A stretch of 64,000 nucleotides of DNA, taken from assembly GCA_963920575.1 (NCBI GenBank), contig OY986973.1, forward strand, positions 9,768,607 through 9,832,606, read 5' to 3'. This stretch comes from Narthecium ossifragum. Lineage: Eukaryota > Streptophyta > Magnoliopsida > Dioscoreales > Nartheciaceae. The notes under the pieces were generated by a model. It had not been told where the DNA came from, ran no database searches, and saw only the letters and a program-made list of their open reading frames with translations. Of this stretch, positions 34,601 to 45,482 are shown piece by piece (position 1 is the first letter of the stretch; every line of letters starts with the position of its first letter). The position numbers and the translations under genes were made by a program.

Positions 34601-35073
34601 ACAGTGTCACCCTCTAGCAAAGTCTGGGTGTACAAAAGGGTCCCATAACCCCACCGAGTGTCCCTGAACGCAGGAAACCAACACTGGCGGCAGGAAATGA
34701 CACTACTGAGTAGGCACACCCTCTACTCAAGAGTCGTAAATCATCGGACACTGGCTACACCTCAGCACCCGGCTCGAGGCCGACACGACCTCTAAATCAT
34801 CGATCAACAGGTGTTCAAGTCATCTAGGCCTATCATCAAAATCGACTGAACACCACCATTTCAAACCTGGACCAAGCTACCCAGCGCCGGTCCTAAGGCT
34901 AAATCCGAGCTTCTAAGCCTCGGGACGGTGATACCACAGATCGCCCACGCCCTAACCTTATGCAGCTAATGCACAACCAGATGCATGCTATGAACACACA
35001 TAGGAAAGCAGATAAGCATGCAACATATGTGACGATCAAATAAACAAGGTCTGGGCTCGACACCCTACAGGCC

Positions 35074-36527
35074 TGATGAGTCACTAAATATTCGTAACTA
35101 AACCCCTTAAATTAAATTTGTTAGGCCAAGAGTAGTTGTATTTAATAGTTTATTAGTTGATTTTTGGTTTAATCATGATTTGAGAAGAAATATAAGAAAT
35201 TCAGCTAAAAATATGGATTTATGTGATAAAGTCTGCTTCGTCGCCTATTAGGAGAATAATCTCCAGCTATTCGGTATAAGTCCACATATTTTGCAAATTT
35301 ATGATGTGATAGAAGACTTCAAGAGCTACAACTTTTATGTTTGATACTTTGTGAGATTCCTGATGGATTGATTCCAGTTTTGAAGAAGATCAAGATACAC
35401 AGCTGCTAGAAAACTGCTCCATCGAAGCTGAGAAGCATATTCTCCAAATATTCTATATTAATTAGAATATTATAACATAAGTAGTATATGACAGAAGACT
35501 TGAAGATCTAAATCTTTCCTGTTTAAGACTTCCTTAGATTCCAAGCCAATTAGTGCCAGAATTGAGTTAAAGTTAGAATCCTGAATAGGAGTTGAAATAC
35601 GAAAAGATGAAAGTCAATGTTTAAGTCTAGATAGGACTCTTAAGTCCAAGTTTAGGGTTTCCCTATTTAAATGCCTTTTCCAGCCGAATTTTGCATCTTT
35701 TTGACAATCTTTGGAGGAGGAGGAAGAAGATAGAGAGGATGTGGATGGTGACAGCTTCCTATTCCAATCCGATGGCTTTCATCCAAAAGATGAGTTGCTA
35801 ATTCTTGTTTTTAGGAATATCATGAAACCCTAGTGTAGTTTTGGTTTTTCTTTAGTTTGATTCTTGTGAACTTCTCGATGCAAGATCTCATGAATATGGT
35901 TTTATTATTAATAGAGTTGAAGGAATAGAGTTTCCTTCACGTACTTTCAGTCCTACATGATTTCTATGATTGATTGTAGAGATTTATGAAATGTTTTTCA
36001 TGAAGTTATTGGTTTGCCTTTGAGACAAGCTATGCTACGCGAAGATAGGTTGTGCCAAGGTCATTTGGAGTAGTTTAATTTAAGTTAATCGTAGGACCAA
36101 AGACAATCTATGCCAAGCAAAGATAGGTTATGCCGTTCGGAACATTAACTTTATTTTAGGGATTCATGTGAGCTTGTAGCCATATGATCCATAATGTTGA
36201 GAGAATGGAACAAGATGATAACTAGAGAAGACTAATAATGAAACTAAGGTGGATTGAGTAATTTCTAAGTAAACTACTCCATTGATTCGAATTGATCAAC
36301 CTTTTATTTCTTTTCTTTATTAGTTTAGATAACTCTATTCTATCTTTGATTCTTTTCCTTAGTTTTAGGGTTTCGAGAATTGATTTCAGTTTCCAACGTT
36401 TTCCTTGTGGATCGACTCCTGACTTCACCAGTATTCCTACTTAGTAGTGTAGTGATTGAATAAGGATTATAAATTTAATATTTGATTGAGTTTACAACGT
36501 TTTAACGACGACGTTTGTAAGCGATCA
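35074..36527 (+). repeat. 5' LTR of non-autonomous Athila, 1454 bp
   Basis: TGATGAGTCACTAAATATTC to GTAAGCGATCA. Matches the 3' LTR once the MULE is removed. It contains no palindrome array, unlike Athila-C LTRs. A weak TATA-like TATTTAAAT lies near 35665. The frame at 36222-36428 is non-coding by all signs. Confidence 0.93.
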
Positions 36528-36532
36528 ATTTT

Positions 36533-36550
36533 TGGCGCCGTTGTCGGGGA
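36533..36550 (+). other. Primer-binding site, Athila type (Asp-tRNA)
   Basis: TGGCGCCGTTGTCGGGGA, five bases after the LTR end; the TGGCGCCGTTGCCGGGGA form complementary to tRNA-Asp is typical of Athila/Tat elements. One change (C to T). Confidence 0.92.
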
Positions 36551-36956
36551 ATACTTTTGGTAGATTGATTGATTTTCTCTTTGCTCTATTTCTTGGCTTA
36601 GTTAGGGTTTTTATCTTTCTTATTTATACATTTCTTGATTTTTCATTTTTTTTGGAAAATTTCTGACAATTTTTCTGATTTTTACAGCTACTAAATTTGA
36701 TTTTCTCGGACTTGGACCTGCAGCCCATTGCCAAGAGCGATCAGTCGGATACGGGAGCGACCGATCGGGACTGTGTAGTCATGTAAGTTTGTTCTAAACT
36801 CCGAGTTATTTTATCTAGTTGTTTGAGACGCTTCTGCAAGTCGCACAAAAGCACGTATCAGCGACAGTCGTCTCTTGGACCAGCCCACTATTTGTATTTC
36901 TTATTTTTGGTGTGGTCCTTATTTTTGTGATCTTACATGCATAGCTAATTTTTATA

Positions 36957-38262
36957 TGCCACCGGGTGCCATGTCCAATGATGATTTGCCTTTTGGTTAT
37001 GGAGCCGCTTACAATAATGACACATATGGTTTCTCACATCCGACATATAATTCACATTCATATCCTTATAATCCGAATTTTAGAGATCATACATACTCTA
37101 GTTGGCAATTTCAAGGTTACCAGCCTCCTAACATTCAACCATTGAACATAGAACCACCGGCCCAAGATTTTGCACCTAATTTTGCACCGTCATATCCTTT
37201 CAAGCACAACCACCGCAACAATACTGGCATGAGCCCCCTATCCACCCTGCATCACAAGCACAACAAGAGCCAACTTTTGATGATATTCTTAAGGCAATAG
37301 AAGGAATTAATAATTCCTTAGTAGAATTTAATAAATCCTAAGTAGATTTTAATAAATCCTTGGATGAGGATAGACTTTCTAGGGAACGTGACAAAATTGA
37401 GAACCCCTTCACTGATCAATCACAAATACAACAAGAGCCATTTATAATTGATCAAGTTAAAAACTCACAATTGATAGACAAGCTAAAAGTCCCGGCCAGA
37501 CAACTAGCTAACGTAAGTCACCCTTTTGATGATGAAGTGGATGGATATGATTCTATGCCTCTTTTTTATGATGACAATACTTGTGAGTCTTATCTTTCTA
37601 ATGATGTTGATGCATGTTATAATGCTTGTGATGCTTTGCCAGTTCATGATGCTATTGACAATGTTTTGTCGGCTGCTAAAAATAAAATTGATGAATGGTA
37701 CCCGGTTGTACATTCTAGGCCTTATATGTATTTCAGTCATTCTTATGAAGCAAGTCTTTTTGATGATAGTGATGATGAAGGCTGTTATGCTAAATTCCCG
37801 GTTGTTTATGATGAGTTGAATGATGATAATATGTCTATTTACAATGATCATAATGAGGATGAGCATATTAGTGAGACCCCCGGTCGGGAACCTCAAGTTG
37901 AACTTCTACATGATGAATTGAATGATGAAGATGTGCCTATTAGTGATAAACATAATGAGGATGAGAGTGTTAGCAATATTCCTTGTCTAGAGCCTCAGTT
38001 TAAGATTCTACCTTTAATATCATCCCCATTATTTGAACGTTCTGAGGAGGAGAACCTTGTTATGAGTGAAGACTATGCCAATTCCTATCGTCCCTTCATC
38101 AAAGATCGTATCAAAATTTCCAGTTCTATGCATATGTTGTTTGCTAAGGACTTCTTTTTATTCTTTGATCAAGCATGTCTGCATACCTTCACCATGATTC
38201 GGGTCATGTATTTCTTCACATGGAACCATCATCCGCCTAAATCTTGTTTCGGGAGCGTCTAG
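36957..38262 (+). pseudogene. Degenerate Asp/Tyr-rich ORF of the non-autonomous Athila element
   Basis: From MPPGAMSNDDLPFGYG at 36957 an N-terminal Tyr/Asn/Pro-rich part (SYPYNPNF, QGYQPPN) runs to 37300, shifting near 37200 into a second frame: QQEPTFDDILKAIEGINNSL, a TAA at 37339, then a 300-residue frame to 38262 rich in Asp/Glu (YDELNDDNMSIYNDHNEDE, repeated as HDELNDEDVPISDKHNEDE). The DDILKAIEG... stretch and position suggest descent from the C-terminal, post-zinc-knuckle part of Athila Gag. No catalytic motif. Function unknown. Confidence 0.5.
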
Positions 38263-38419
38263 CAAAAGACGTAAAATTACGCTCTTGATGGGAGGAAACC
38301 CAATTTTTAGGAGTTTCTATTATTTTTTACGATTTTTCCTGATTTTTAGGAGCTTTTCCTGATTTTTTTAGAATTGTTCTACAATTTTTCCGTTTTTCTT
38401 TCATTTTTTCCGTCAATTT

Positions 38420-39160
38420 TCTTTTGATTTTTTCTCCCTCTTCCCGATCAGCTCACCATCGAGCCGGGACATCATCGTCCCGGCTACGCCTGGCTTCAAG
38501 CGCCTCATCCCAAGCCGTCCACCGTCGCCAACTCTCCGGCCATCACCGACCCTCCAAACCTTCACCAAAACCTCCACCATCCTCTTACCTCTTCATCCAC
38601 GGTCTCTTCTTCCCTCCGAACCCTCTCCTCCGACGCCGATGAGCCCCTCCGCTTCCGTCGGCCATCTCCGATCTCCTCATCTCGTGCCTCTCATCACCCA
38701 TGAATACCTCCAGAACCTTCCTTTGGTCACCACGAAGCTTTCGCCACCATCAAATCCTTTCCTTATCGCCGGGATCATCAGCTTCAAGCTCCGACGAAAC
38801 CACCTATCCGACCACCTTCAATCCGCCGGCTGGAAGCTCAATTCGTCCATCCGCCACCATTGGATAGTTCCCCACACATTCACGAACCTTCCTCCACTAT
38901 TACTTACCTATGTTGATGTCTGGATTGTTGGAATCAATCTCCGACCATCATCCTTAACCGCGCCGGCCACCTCTAATCTCCCACCTGGAAGCCGCGATTC
39001 ATCGATCAAACCCCATAGATAGCTTCCTAGATCTCCCACGATTCTTCCTATACTGTTCCCGTCCTCCGGCGATAATGTTTTGTCGTTGATCCATCTCCGG
39101 TGAGTTTCAGCTGTCCGATTGTTGCTGAACATGACCCAAGTGCCACAGTGATCTGATTTT
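38420..39160 (+). other. GC-rich block in the non-autonomous Athila, possibly captured sequence
   Basis: A C-rich stretch (frames 38424-38642 and 38639-39022, Ser/Pro/His-rich) stands out from the AT-rich surroundings on both sides. It ends in CTCCGGTGAGTTTC (about 39098), which looks like an exon end with a splice donor. No protein family recognised. It could be a transduced host gene 5' region or an old env-like area. Confidence 0.35.
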
Positions 39161-40788
39161 TGATCGGACGGTATAGATCTTCAATCATTCTGTGATCTTT
39201 TAAACGTCCTAGAGCAACATCCGATGTTAAATTCTCCTTATTTTCGCCGATTTCGTTTCTGATCTCGCCGCGGACGACCGCCGTGTGTGTGATGATGTTT
39301 TATGCGGATGATAACTGATGGTTGCCCTGCTTGGATATTTTGGTCCTTTATTTCCTTATCGGTGATGTCTAGAAGATTATTTTTGATGTATTATCTTCTT
39401 TACTATTTATCTCTACATGTTATATTTTTGTTTGGTGAATGTTTATACAGATCAATTTATCATGAAAATACAAAGGAGACTCTGCCGAAATTTTCTATGA
39501 TTCTAATACCTTTTTGGACTTTTATTTGTTATATTTGATCTTTTTGGAAATGTATATATTTTTGTGACAGGTTATGGTGGGGAAGGAAGTAATCATTCAA
39601 GGATGGCGGTGCCTAAACGTAAAATTGGAAGAGAGAGAAATCAATTTCTGAGGCCTTCATTATGGTTATTACTACCCTTTATTCTTTGATTTATTTTTAT
39701 GACTTAATGTAATTGGGGACAATTACATTTAAGTTGGGGGTAGCATTCAGAAATTTAATGCTTATATTTTTCTGGTAACCGATTTTATACACCCTTGTGC
39801 AATGTCATGAGAATGAAATTGTGATATTTATTGATGAAAGATGTTTGATTTAGAGACATATTTTATGATTTATTCTGATCTCATATGTGATATAGAAGAT
39901 AGCTAAATCTTTACTACGCATGATATTATTTCTATACTTTAACACATTTGCCATGAATTAAGGATAACTTGACATATCCTAATGCACATATTCACTTCCA
40001 TGTGTTAATGAGTTGAGATTAGATTCTAAGCGTGATACTATGATAGATTTATGATCTTATGCTATGTTACATGAAAGTATGCAGTTGAAAAAAAAGAGCT
40101 TTATATGAAAAAAAAAAGGATTTTCAACTTAGTTACCAGGTAGTGTGCCTAGCCAGCATGGTGTTCGCGTAAAACAGTCGAAATTCCTAGAAAAAAAGGG
40201 TTTCATACTTAGTAACCGGGCAATGTGCCTAACAAGGTGTGTTGTTCACGTAAAACAGTTGAAATTCCTGGAAAAAAAAAGAAAAAAAAAGATTGCAAAG
40301 TGGTGAATCAAAATATGTACTTGCCAAAGTTCATATTCTTAAATAGTTAAAGTGTTTAGATATAATTGATGTTCTGAAGCATGTGGAACTATTTTCACAC
40401 ACAGGAGTGTTAAAGTTGTTCTTAATTGTGATTAAATATGTTGAAGTGTTGGAAAGGTGTTCGGCATACATTGATTTGCTATTGTTTTATCTTGCTATGG
40501 GTAGATGAATAAATTCATGTGTATGATTTCTATTTCATGCATTAGAGTTGATGAGTATTATGATTGATTTCAAATGACATATTCAAGGGAATGTATTGAT
40601 GTTTGTGGGAGTCATTCCTGAAAACCCTCAGGAGACTATAACTCCTCTACTGGGGTAACCCAAGGGTTGAAAGTCTTGTTGCACATGCTAAGTGCAATCG
40701 TGAGACCTACGAAAATGACTAGTTAGATTTATTGCTTTTTTTTATCTTTTCTTTGCTCGAGGACTAGCAAAGTGTAAGTTGGGGGGTG
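39160..40788 (+). other. 3' non-coding region of non-autonomous Athila
   Basis: AT-rich without a credible gene. From about 39700 (AATTGGGGACAATTACATTTAAGTTGGGGG) it is homologous to 20320-21430 in reverse. It ends with CTCGAGGACTAGCAAAGTG, then the PPT TTGGGGGGTG at 40779-40788. Confidence 0.8.
40125..40275 (+). other. Paired Athila 3' box (best preserved copy)
   Basis: Two tandem units with period 80 bp. Unit 1 AGTTACCAGG at 40131-40140, unit 2 AGTAACCGGG at 40211-40220; each is followed by GTGCCTA, GTGTTCGCGTAAAACAGT or GTTGTTCACGTAAAACAGT, GAAATTCCT and a run of A. No open frame. Shared with 20870-21015 and 56090-56250. Confidence 0.7.
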
Positions 40789-42124
40789 TGATGAGTCACT
40801 AAATATTCGTAATTAAACCCCTTAAATTACCTTTGTTAGGCCTAGAGTAGTTGTATTTAATAGTTTGTTAGTTATTTTAGGTTTAATCATGATTTGAGAA
40901 GAAATATAAGAAATTCGGCTAAAAATATGAATTTATGTGATAAAGTCTGCTTCGTCGCCTATTAGGAGAATAATCGCCAGATATTCTGTATAAGTCCAAA
41001 TATTGTGACCAATTATAATGTGATAGAAGACTTCACAAGCTACAACTTTTATGTTTGCCACTTTGCAATATTCCGGATGGATTGATTCCAGTTTTGAAGA
41101 AGATCAAGATACACAGCTGCTAGAAAACTGCTCCGTCGAAGCTGAGAATAATATTCTCCAAATATTCTATATTAATTATAATATTATAAAATAAGTTGTA
41201 TATGACAGAATACTGGAAGATCTAGAACTTTCATATTTAAGACTTTCTCAGATTCCAAGCCAATTGGTGCCAGAATTGAGTTAAAATCGGGATCCTGAAT
41301 AGGAGTTAAAATACGAAAAGAGGAAAGTCAAAGTTTAAGTCTAGATAGGACTCTTAAGTCCAAGTTTAGGGTTTCCCTATTTAAAGGCCTTTTCCAGCCG
41401 AATTTTGCATCTTTTTGACAATCTTTGGAGGAGGAGGAGGAAGACGGAGAGGATGTGGATGGTGACAGTTTTCTATTCCAACCCGATGGCTTTCATCCAA
41501 AAGATGAGTCGCTAATTCTTGTATTTAGGAATATCATGAAACCCTAATGTAGTTTTGGTTTTCCTTTAGTTTGATTCTTGTGAACTTCTCGATGCATGAT
41601 CTCATGAATATGGTTTTATTGTTAATAGAGTTGAAGGAACAGAGTTCCCTTGATGTACTTTCAGTCCGATATGATTTCTGTGATTGATTGTAGAGATTTA
41701 TGAGCTGGTTTTCATGAAGTTATTGGTTTGTCTTTGAGATAAGCTATGCTACATGAAGATAGGTTGTGTCAACGTCATTAGGAGTAGTATAATTTAGGCT
41801 TAATTACGCTTTTGGTACCTCTAAAATTTTGGATATACCACTTTAGTACCTCTAGTTTTATAATTACGTTTTTGATACCTATATTTAATGTATGTAACAT
41901 ATTTAACACCTACCGTTAGATGTCGTTATCCAGACTTGACGGCGATCCGTCGCTCATGTATTTTCAGTCAATTTTGACTGATTTTCAGTCAATTTTGACT
42001 GATTGGTTTTGCCACCTCATCTCTCCATCTCTAATCTCACTTCTCTCTCTCCTCCCTCTCTCTTCCATGCTCTCTCTCTCTAGTCTCTCTCTCTGTCTCT
42101 CCTCCCTCTCTCTTCATCGCCAGC

Positions 42125-42405
42125 CAACGTTAACACCGCACTTCCCGGGGATGCCGGCGACGTTCCCTGGCTTGATTCCGGACATCCCGGCGACGGGGGT
42201 TCGGGGTGGTCCTGGCGGCGGAGTTCAGGCTTCGCACGCCACTGCAGCAAGCCACTGGCACGACTCCTCCAATGGTCACGTAGCTGATGCATGGCCTCAG
42301 GTACCCAATCACGGCGCCGCATGTGATCGCCGTCGATGCCTCTCGGGCGTCGGCAACCATTATGCAGGCGATCATCACAACAAAGAGAGCCTAAGCACGA
42401 GCCAT
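42125..42405 (-). pseudogene. Captured nsLTP1-type lipid-transfer protein gene fragment
   Basis: From ATG 42405: MARA, a stop, then [18 protein letters not shown] (secretory signal peptide), followed by [20 protein letters not shown] and [19 protein letters not shown]. The Cys spacing C-X9-C-X13-CC is that of the eight-cysteine motif of nonspecific lipid-transfer proteins. The central CXC segment is missing, and after a frame change the end reads [21 protein letters not shown], the family's C-terminal region. So it holds the 5' part and a 3' piece of one exon with an internal deletion and a premature stop. LTPs are small secreted proteins that bind lipids in the cell wall; this copy cannot make one. 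Confidence 0.88.
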
Positions 42406-42661
42406 TGCTACTGCTTCAATTAGTTCAGAGCCTCTTGAACTCTAGGAGATGTTGTAGCTAGTGGTGTTGCAGCAAGTGCTTGGCATGGTGGTCTTGAAAT
42501 AGAGGAAGAAGGGGTACTGAGGTGGTTGGGAGATGGGTACGTTAGTTGTAGGTTTTGCATGAAAGATCTCTCTCTCTCTACCTCTCTGTTTTCCTCATGA
42601 GACGACGGCCGACGATCACGTCGTGGCCATTGACGCCCACCGTCAAGTTCATCGCTAGTGA

Positions 42662-42665
<4 letters not shown>

Positions 42666-42714
<49 letters not shown>
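42666..42714. repeat. (GA)n microsatellite inside the Pack-MULE
   Basis: About 24 uninterrupted GA units, followed by further GA-rich DNA to about 42770. With the CT-rich tract at 42030-42110 it forms a long imperfect inverted repeat within the transposon. Confidence 0.95.
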
Positions 42715-42715
<1 letters not shown>

Positions 42716-43934
42716 ACAGAAGAGAGAGGAGGAGAGAGAGAAGAGAGATTAGAGATTAGAGATTAGAGATGATGATGAGGTGGCGAACCCGTCACGTGCA
42801 AGGCAAGTGATCGGTTTGCCGTTTGAAAAAATGACGTCGTTAGACAATCGGATCAAAACGAAGCAGTTTTAATATTATAGGTACTAAAAACGTAATTATA
42901 AAACTAGAGGTACCAAAGTGGTATATCCAAAATTTTACATGTACCAAAAGCATAATTAAGCCTATAATTTAAGGTAATCGTAGGACCAAAGACAATCTAT
43001 GCCAAGCAAAGATAGGTTATGCCTTTGGGAACATTAACTTTATTTTAGGGATTCATGTGAGCATGTAGCCATATGATCCATAATGTTGAGAGAAGAGAAC
43101 AAGATGATAACTAGAGAAGACTAATAACGAAACTAGGGCGGATTGAGTAATTCCTAAGTAAACTACTCCATTGATTCGAATTGATCAACATTTTATTTCT
43201 TTTCTTTATTAGTTCAGATAACTCTATTCTATCTTTGATTCTTTTCCTTAGTTTTAGGGTTTCGAGAATTGATTTCAGTTTCCAACGTTTTCCCTGTGGA
43301 TCGACTCCCGACTTCACCGCTATTCCTACTTAGTAGTATAGTGATTGAATAAGGATTATAAATTTAATATTTGATTGAGTTTACAATGTTTTAACGACGA
43401 CGTTTGTAAGCGATCACGACCCGAGGTGGTGAATAGATAATACAGGCCAAGGGACTGCTGCAGTGGTAACCCCTACCAACTACAGCCAGTCCACAAAGAG
43501 TCAGCATGTTACGGGAAGAAACCCCGACAAACAAGACTAACAGTACAACATGCTATCTACACATCCCGGGAGTCGTCACTCTCCCGGTTCACCACTACCC
43601 CTCATTATGGGGCTAACATGCTCAAGGATATGTACCATGTATAAAGTCGTAAAGAAAAACCGCATAAGTGAAGCCCCGTGGGTAAAAACCATTGAAAATA
43701 CCTCCCTGTCACACAAAGGATCAATCATCTCCAAGGGGAATGATCGATCATCTCCAAGGGGAATGATCGATCATCCTCGTGATGTGAAGGTTCAGTCCAT
43801 GTCAAGCCAAAAGATGGAGGGAAGATCGATCACTATCGTGATCAAGGACTTCGTCCATGCCGCCAAGTAAAAGATCGATCTTCTTCCACTAGAAGATCGA
43901 TCATGCACGGGCCATGCATGACGCCCCAAGAATC

Positions 43935-45067
43935 ATCGGTCCTTCCTTAGAAACTGGAAAAACCATAAGTTGCATTAGCTTGTTCCTGAACAAAGTCAGG
44001 GAAATTGGGAGCCAAATGACAATCAGTGATATGATGATCAGAACTAAGACAAAGGGCACAGGTCCCAAGAGAAGTGTTAGGCAATTATTGATTAAGAGTT
44101 TCACCTATTTTCACCTGGTTTAAATCTTTAGTTAGGAGAGCTACTTGTGCCGAGAGACTTTGGAATTAAGAAATTTCATGAATTCCTCGAGAATTACAAA
44201 CAGTGGTAGACCGACTCCTAGAAACTGAGACATTGTGTTGTGAATTTTCAGCAAGGTTATCATACATTTCCCAAAGAGCAGTCCATGGCTTACTAAGAAC
44301 AACACCCCCACAGCAGGCTTCGACCATTGTCCTATACCGATCATTAAGATCATTATAAAATGAATGGGCTAATTGCCACTCAAATACCTCATGATGGGGA
44401 CACTCTCTAAGAAGATCCTTAAATCTTTCCCAAACTTCATGAAACATCTCATCTTCATTTTGCTTAAAAGAAATAATCATGGTTTGATAATTTTGAGTTT
44501 TAATGATAGGGAAATATTTTTTTTAAGGAAATCATCCTGAAGTTGGTCCCATGCTGAAATCAAATTTGGAGCTAAGGTTTGGAGCCAATTTTTAGCCTTA
44601 TCTTTCAAAAAAAAAGGGAAGAGCTTGAGTCTAAAAGCATCATCATTAAAATGCTGAAGTTTGAACATGGAAAGGATTTCAAGGAAGCTAGCAATGTGTC
44701 CATAGGGATCCTCATTCTCACGCCCATAGAAAAAAGGTAAGGCTGTAATCCAGTTAGGCTTAATCTCATAATGTGTAGCATTGATGGTAGGTGGGTTGAT
44801 ACAAGAAGCATAGGTATAAGGTCCAGGTAGGAAGTGATTCCTAATTGGGACTTCTCTATTATTTTTATCATTTCCACCCCTACCCATATTATCATTAGGG
44901 TCAATGACATGTTCCTCGGGTTCAATCATTAAGGATTGCAAGTTGCTTATGGCTTCCTGGTAATTACTGAGAGATTTTTGTCCTAAGGTTCTAGCTGCTC
45001 GAAGTGTGGCCTCTATTTCAAGATCCAAATGTTCCAACGGATTATGTAGGGATCGTTTGCCTTGCAT
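43935..45067 (-). pseudogene. Athila-type Gag, frameshifted
   Basis: ATG at 45067 (MQGKRSLHNPLEHLDLEIEA), then REVPIRNHFLPGPYTYASCI, FYGRENEDPYGHIASFLEI, RLKLFPFFLKDKAKNWLQ, SAWDQLQDDFLKK. A one-base change in a run of eight T (about 44516-44523) shifts the frame, which continues as MIISFKQNEDEMFHEVWERF, CPHHEVFEWQLAHSFYNDL, RYRTMVEACCGGV. A third frame holds a CCHC knuckle CALCLSSDHHITDC (about 44075-44035). Order and wording are those of Athila Gag. The end is lost in the truncation at about 43935. Confidence 0.9.
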
Positions 45068-45179
45068 GCAAGATCACACAAAAAGAGAAAAAAAAACAGA
45101 AGGTGCGGAGGAGAGGACAAAACCCGGCAAACAACAATTGAAACGAAAAGGTTTGAAGCAAAAAGGCTTAGCTGACTGT

Positions 45180-45305
45180 GCAGTTCCGATCGGTCGGTTT
45201 TCAGTCCGATCGGTCACTCCAGGCCTCAAGCTCCTTCACTCGAAGGCCACTACAAAGCAGATGGTGCAGTTCGATCGATCATATTCAAGTCCGACCGATC
45301 GCTCC
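45180..45305 (-). promoter_or_regulatory. Palindrome cluster in the Athila leader upstream of gag
   Basis: CCGATCGGTCGG, CCGATCGGTCAC, TCGATCGATCA and CCGACCGATCGC lie between PBS and the gag ATG, 110-240 nt upstream of the ATG. No TATA box is evident. A weaker single site is in the corresponding leader of the plus-strand Athila (36735-36770). Confidence 0.4.
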
Positions 45306-45482
45306 AGGTAGCTGGCGAGTTGTGTTTTTCTTCAAGAAAAATCCGTTCCAATGCTGCAAAAATTCCAAAAAATTATCAGAAAAATCCTAAAAAAATGTAA
45401 AATAAAGTAAATAAAAGTAAAAATCTAACTACGCTCAGAAAAAGAATTAAGAGAAAATTAAATCGATACTCCGTTGTAAATC

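Larger units (their letters stand above)
41797..42962. mobile_element. Pack-MULE (non-autonomous Mutator-like transposon)
   Basis: Terminal inverted repeats of about 85 bp (GGCTTAATTACGCTTTTGGT at the left; GGCTTAATTATGCTTTTGGT on the opposite strand at the right) with a few mismatches, flanked by a perfect 9-bp duplication TATAATTTA (41788-41796 and 42963-42971). The 5' LTR of the host element has the empty site (about 36075). Long TIRs with a 9-bp duplication define MULEs. The interior carries a CT-rich tract, a (GA)n run and a lipid-transfer-protein gene fragment, but no transposase. Confidence 0.92.
35074..43416 (+). mobile_element. Non-autonomous Athila-lineage LTR element with nested Pack-MULE
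   Basis: 5' LTR 35074-36527, Athila-type PBS, one degenerate Asp-rich ORF region, a GC-rich block, the paired 3' box, PPT (40779-40788) and 3' LTR 40789-43416 (interrupted at 41797-42962). LTR ends are TGATGAGTCAC...GCGATCA. Flanks AGGCC (35069-35073) and CGACC (43417-43421) each differ by one base from CGGCC, the sequence at the same place in the intact LTR (about 18000), so they are a decayed target duplication. No zinc knuckle, protease, RT or integrase is present, so mobility would depend on an Athila partner. Confidence 0.9.
40789..43416 (+). repeat. 3' LTR of non-autonomous Athila, split by a MULE
   Basis: TGATGAGTCAC (40789) to AGCGATCA (43416). Without the MULE and one TSD copy it is about 1.45 kb, the same as the 5' LTR. 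Small indels and substitutions separate the two. Confidence 0.92.

Noticed and set aside
37504..37896. Ile-rich minus-strand frame opposite the Asp-rich Athila ORF
   Set aside because: An antisense mirror of GAT/ATG-rich codons; no independent support.
42130..42423. Plus-strand and alternative frames in the Pack-MULE as a possible gene
   Set aside because: The minus-strand reading with lipid-transfer-protein cysteine spacing explains the GC-rich segment; the others have no family features.
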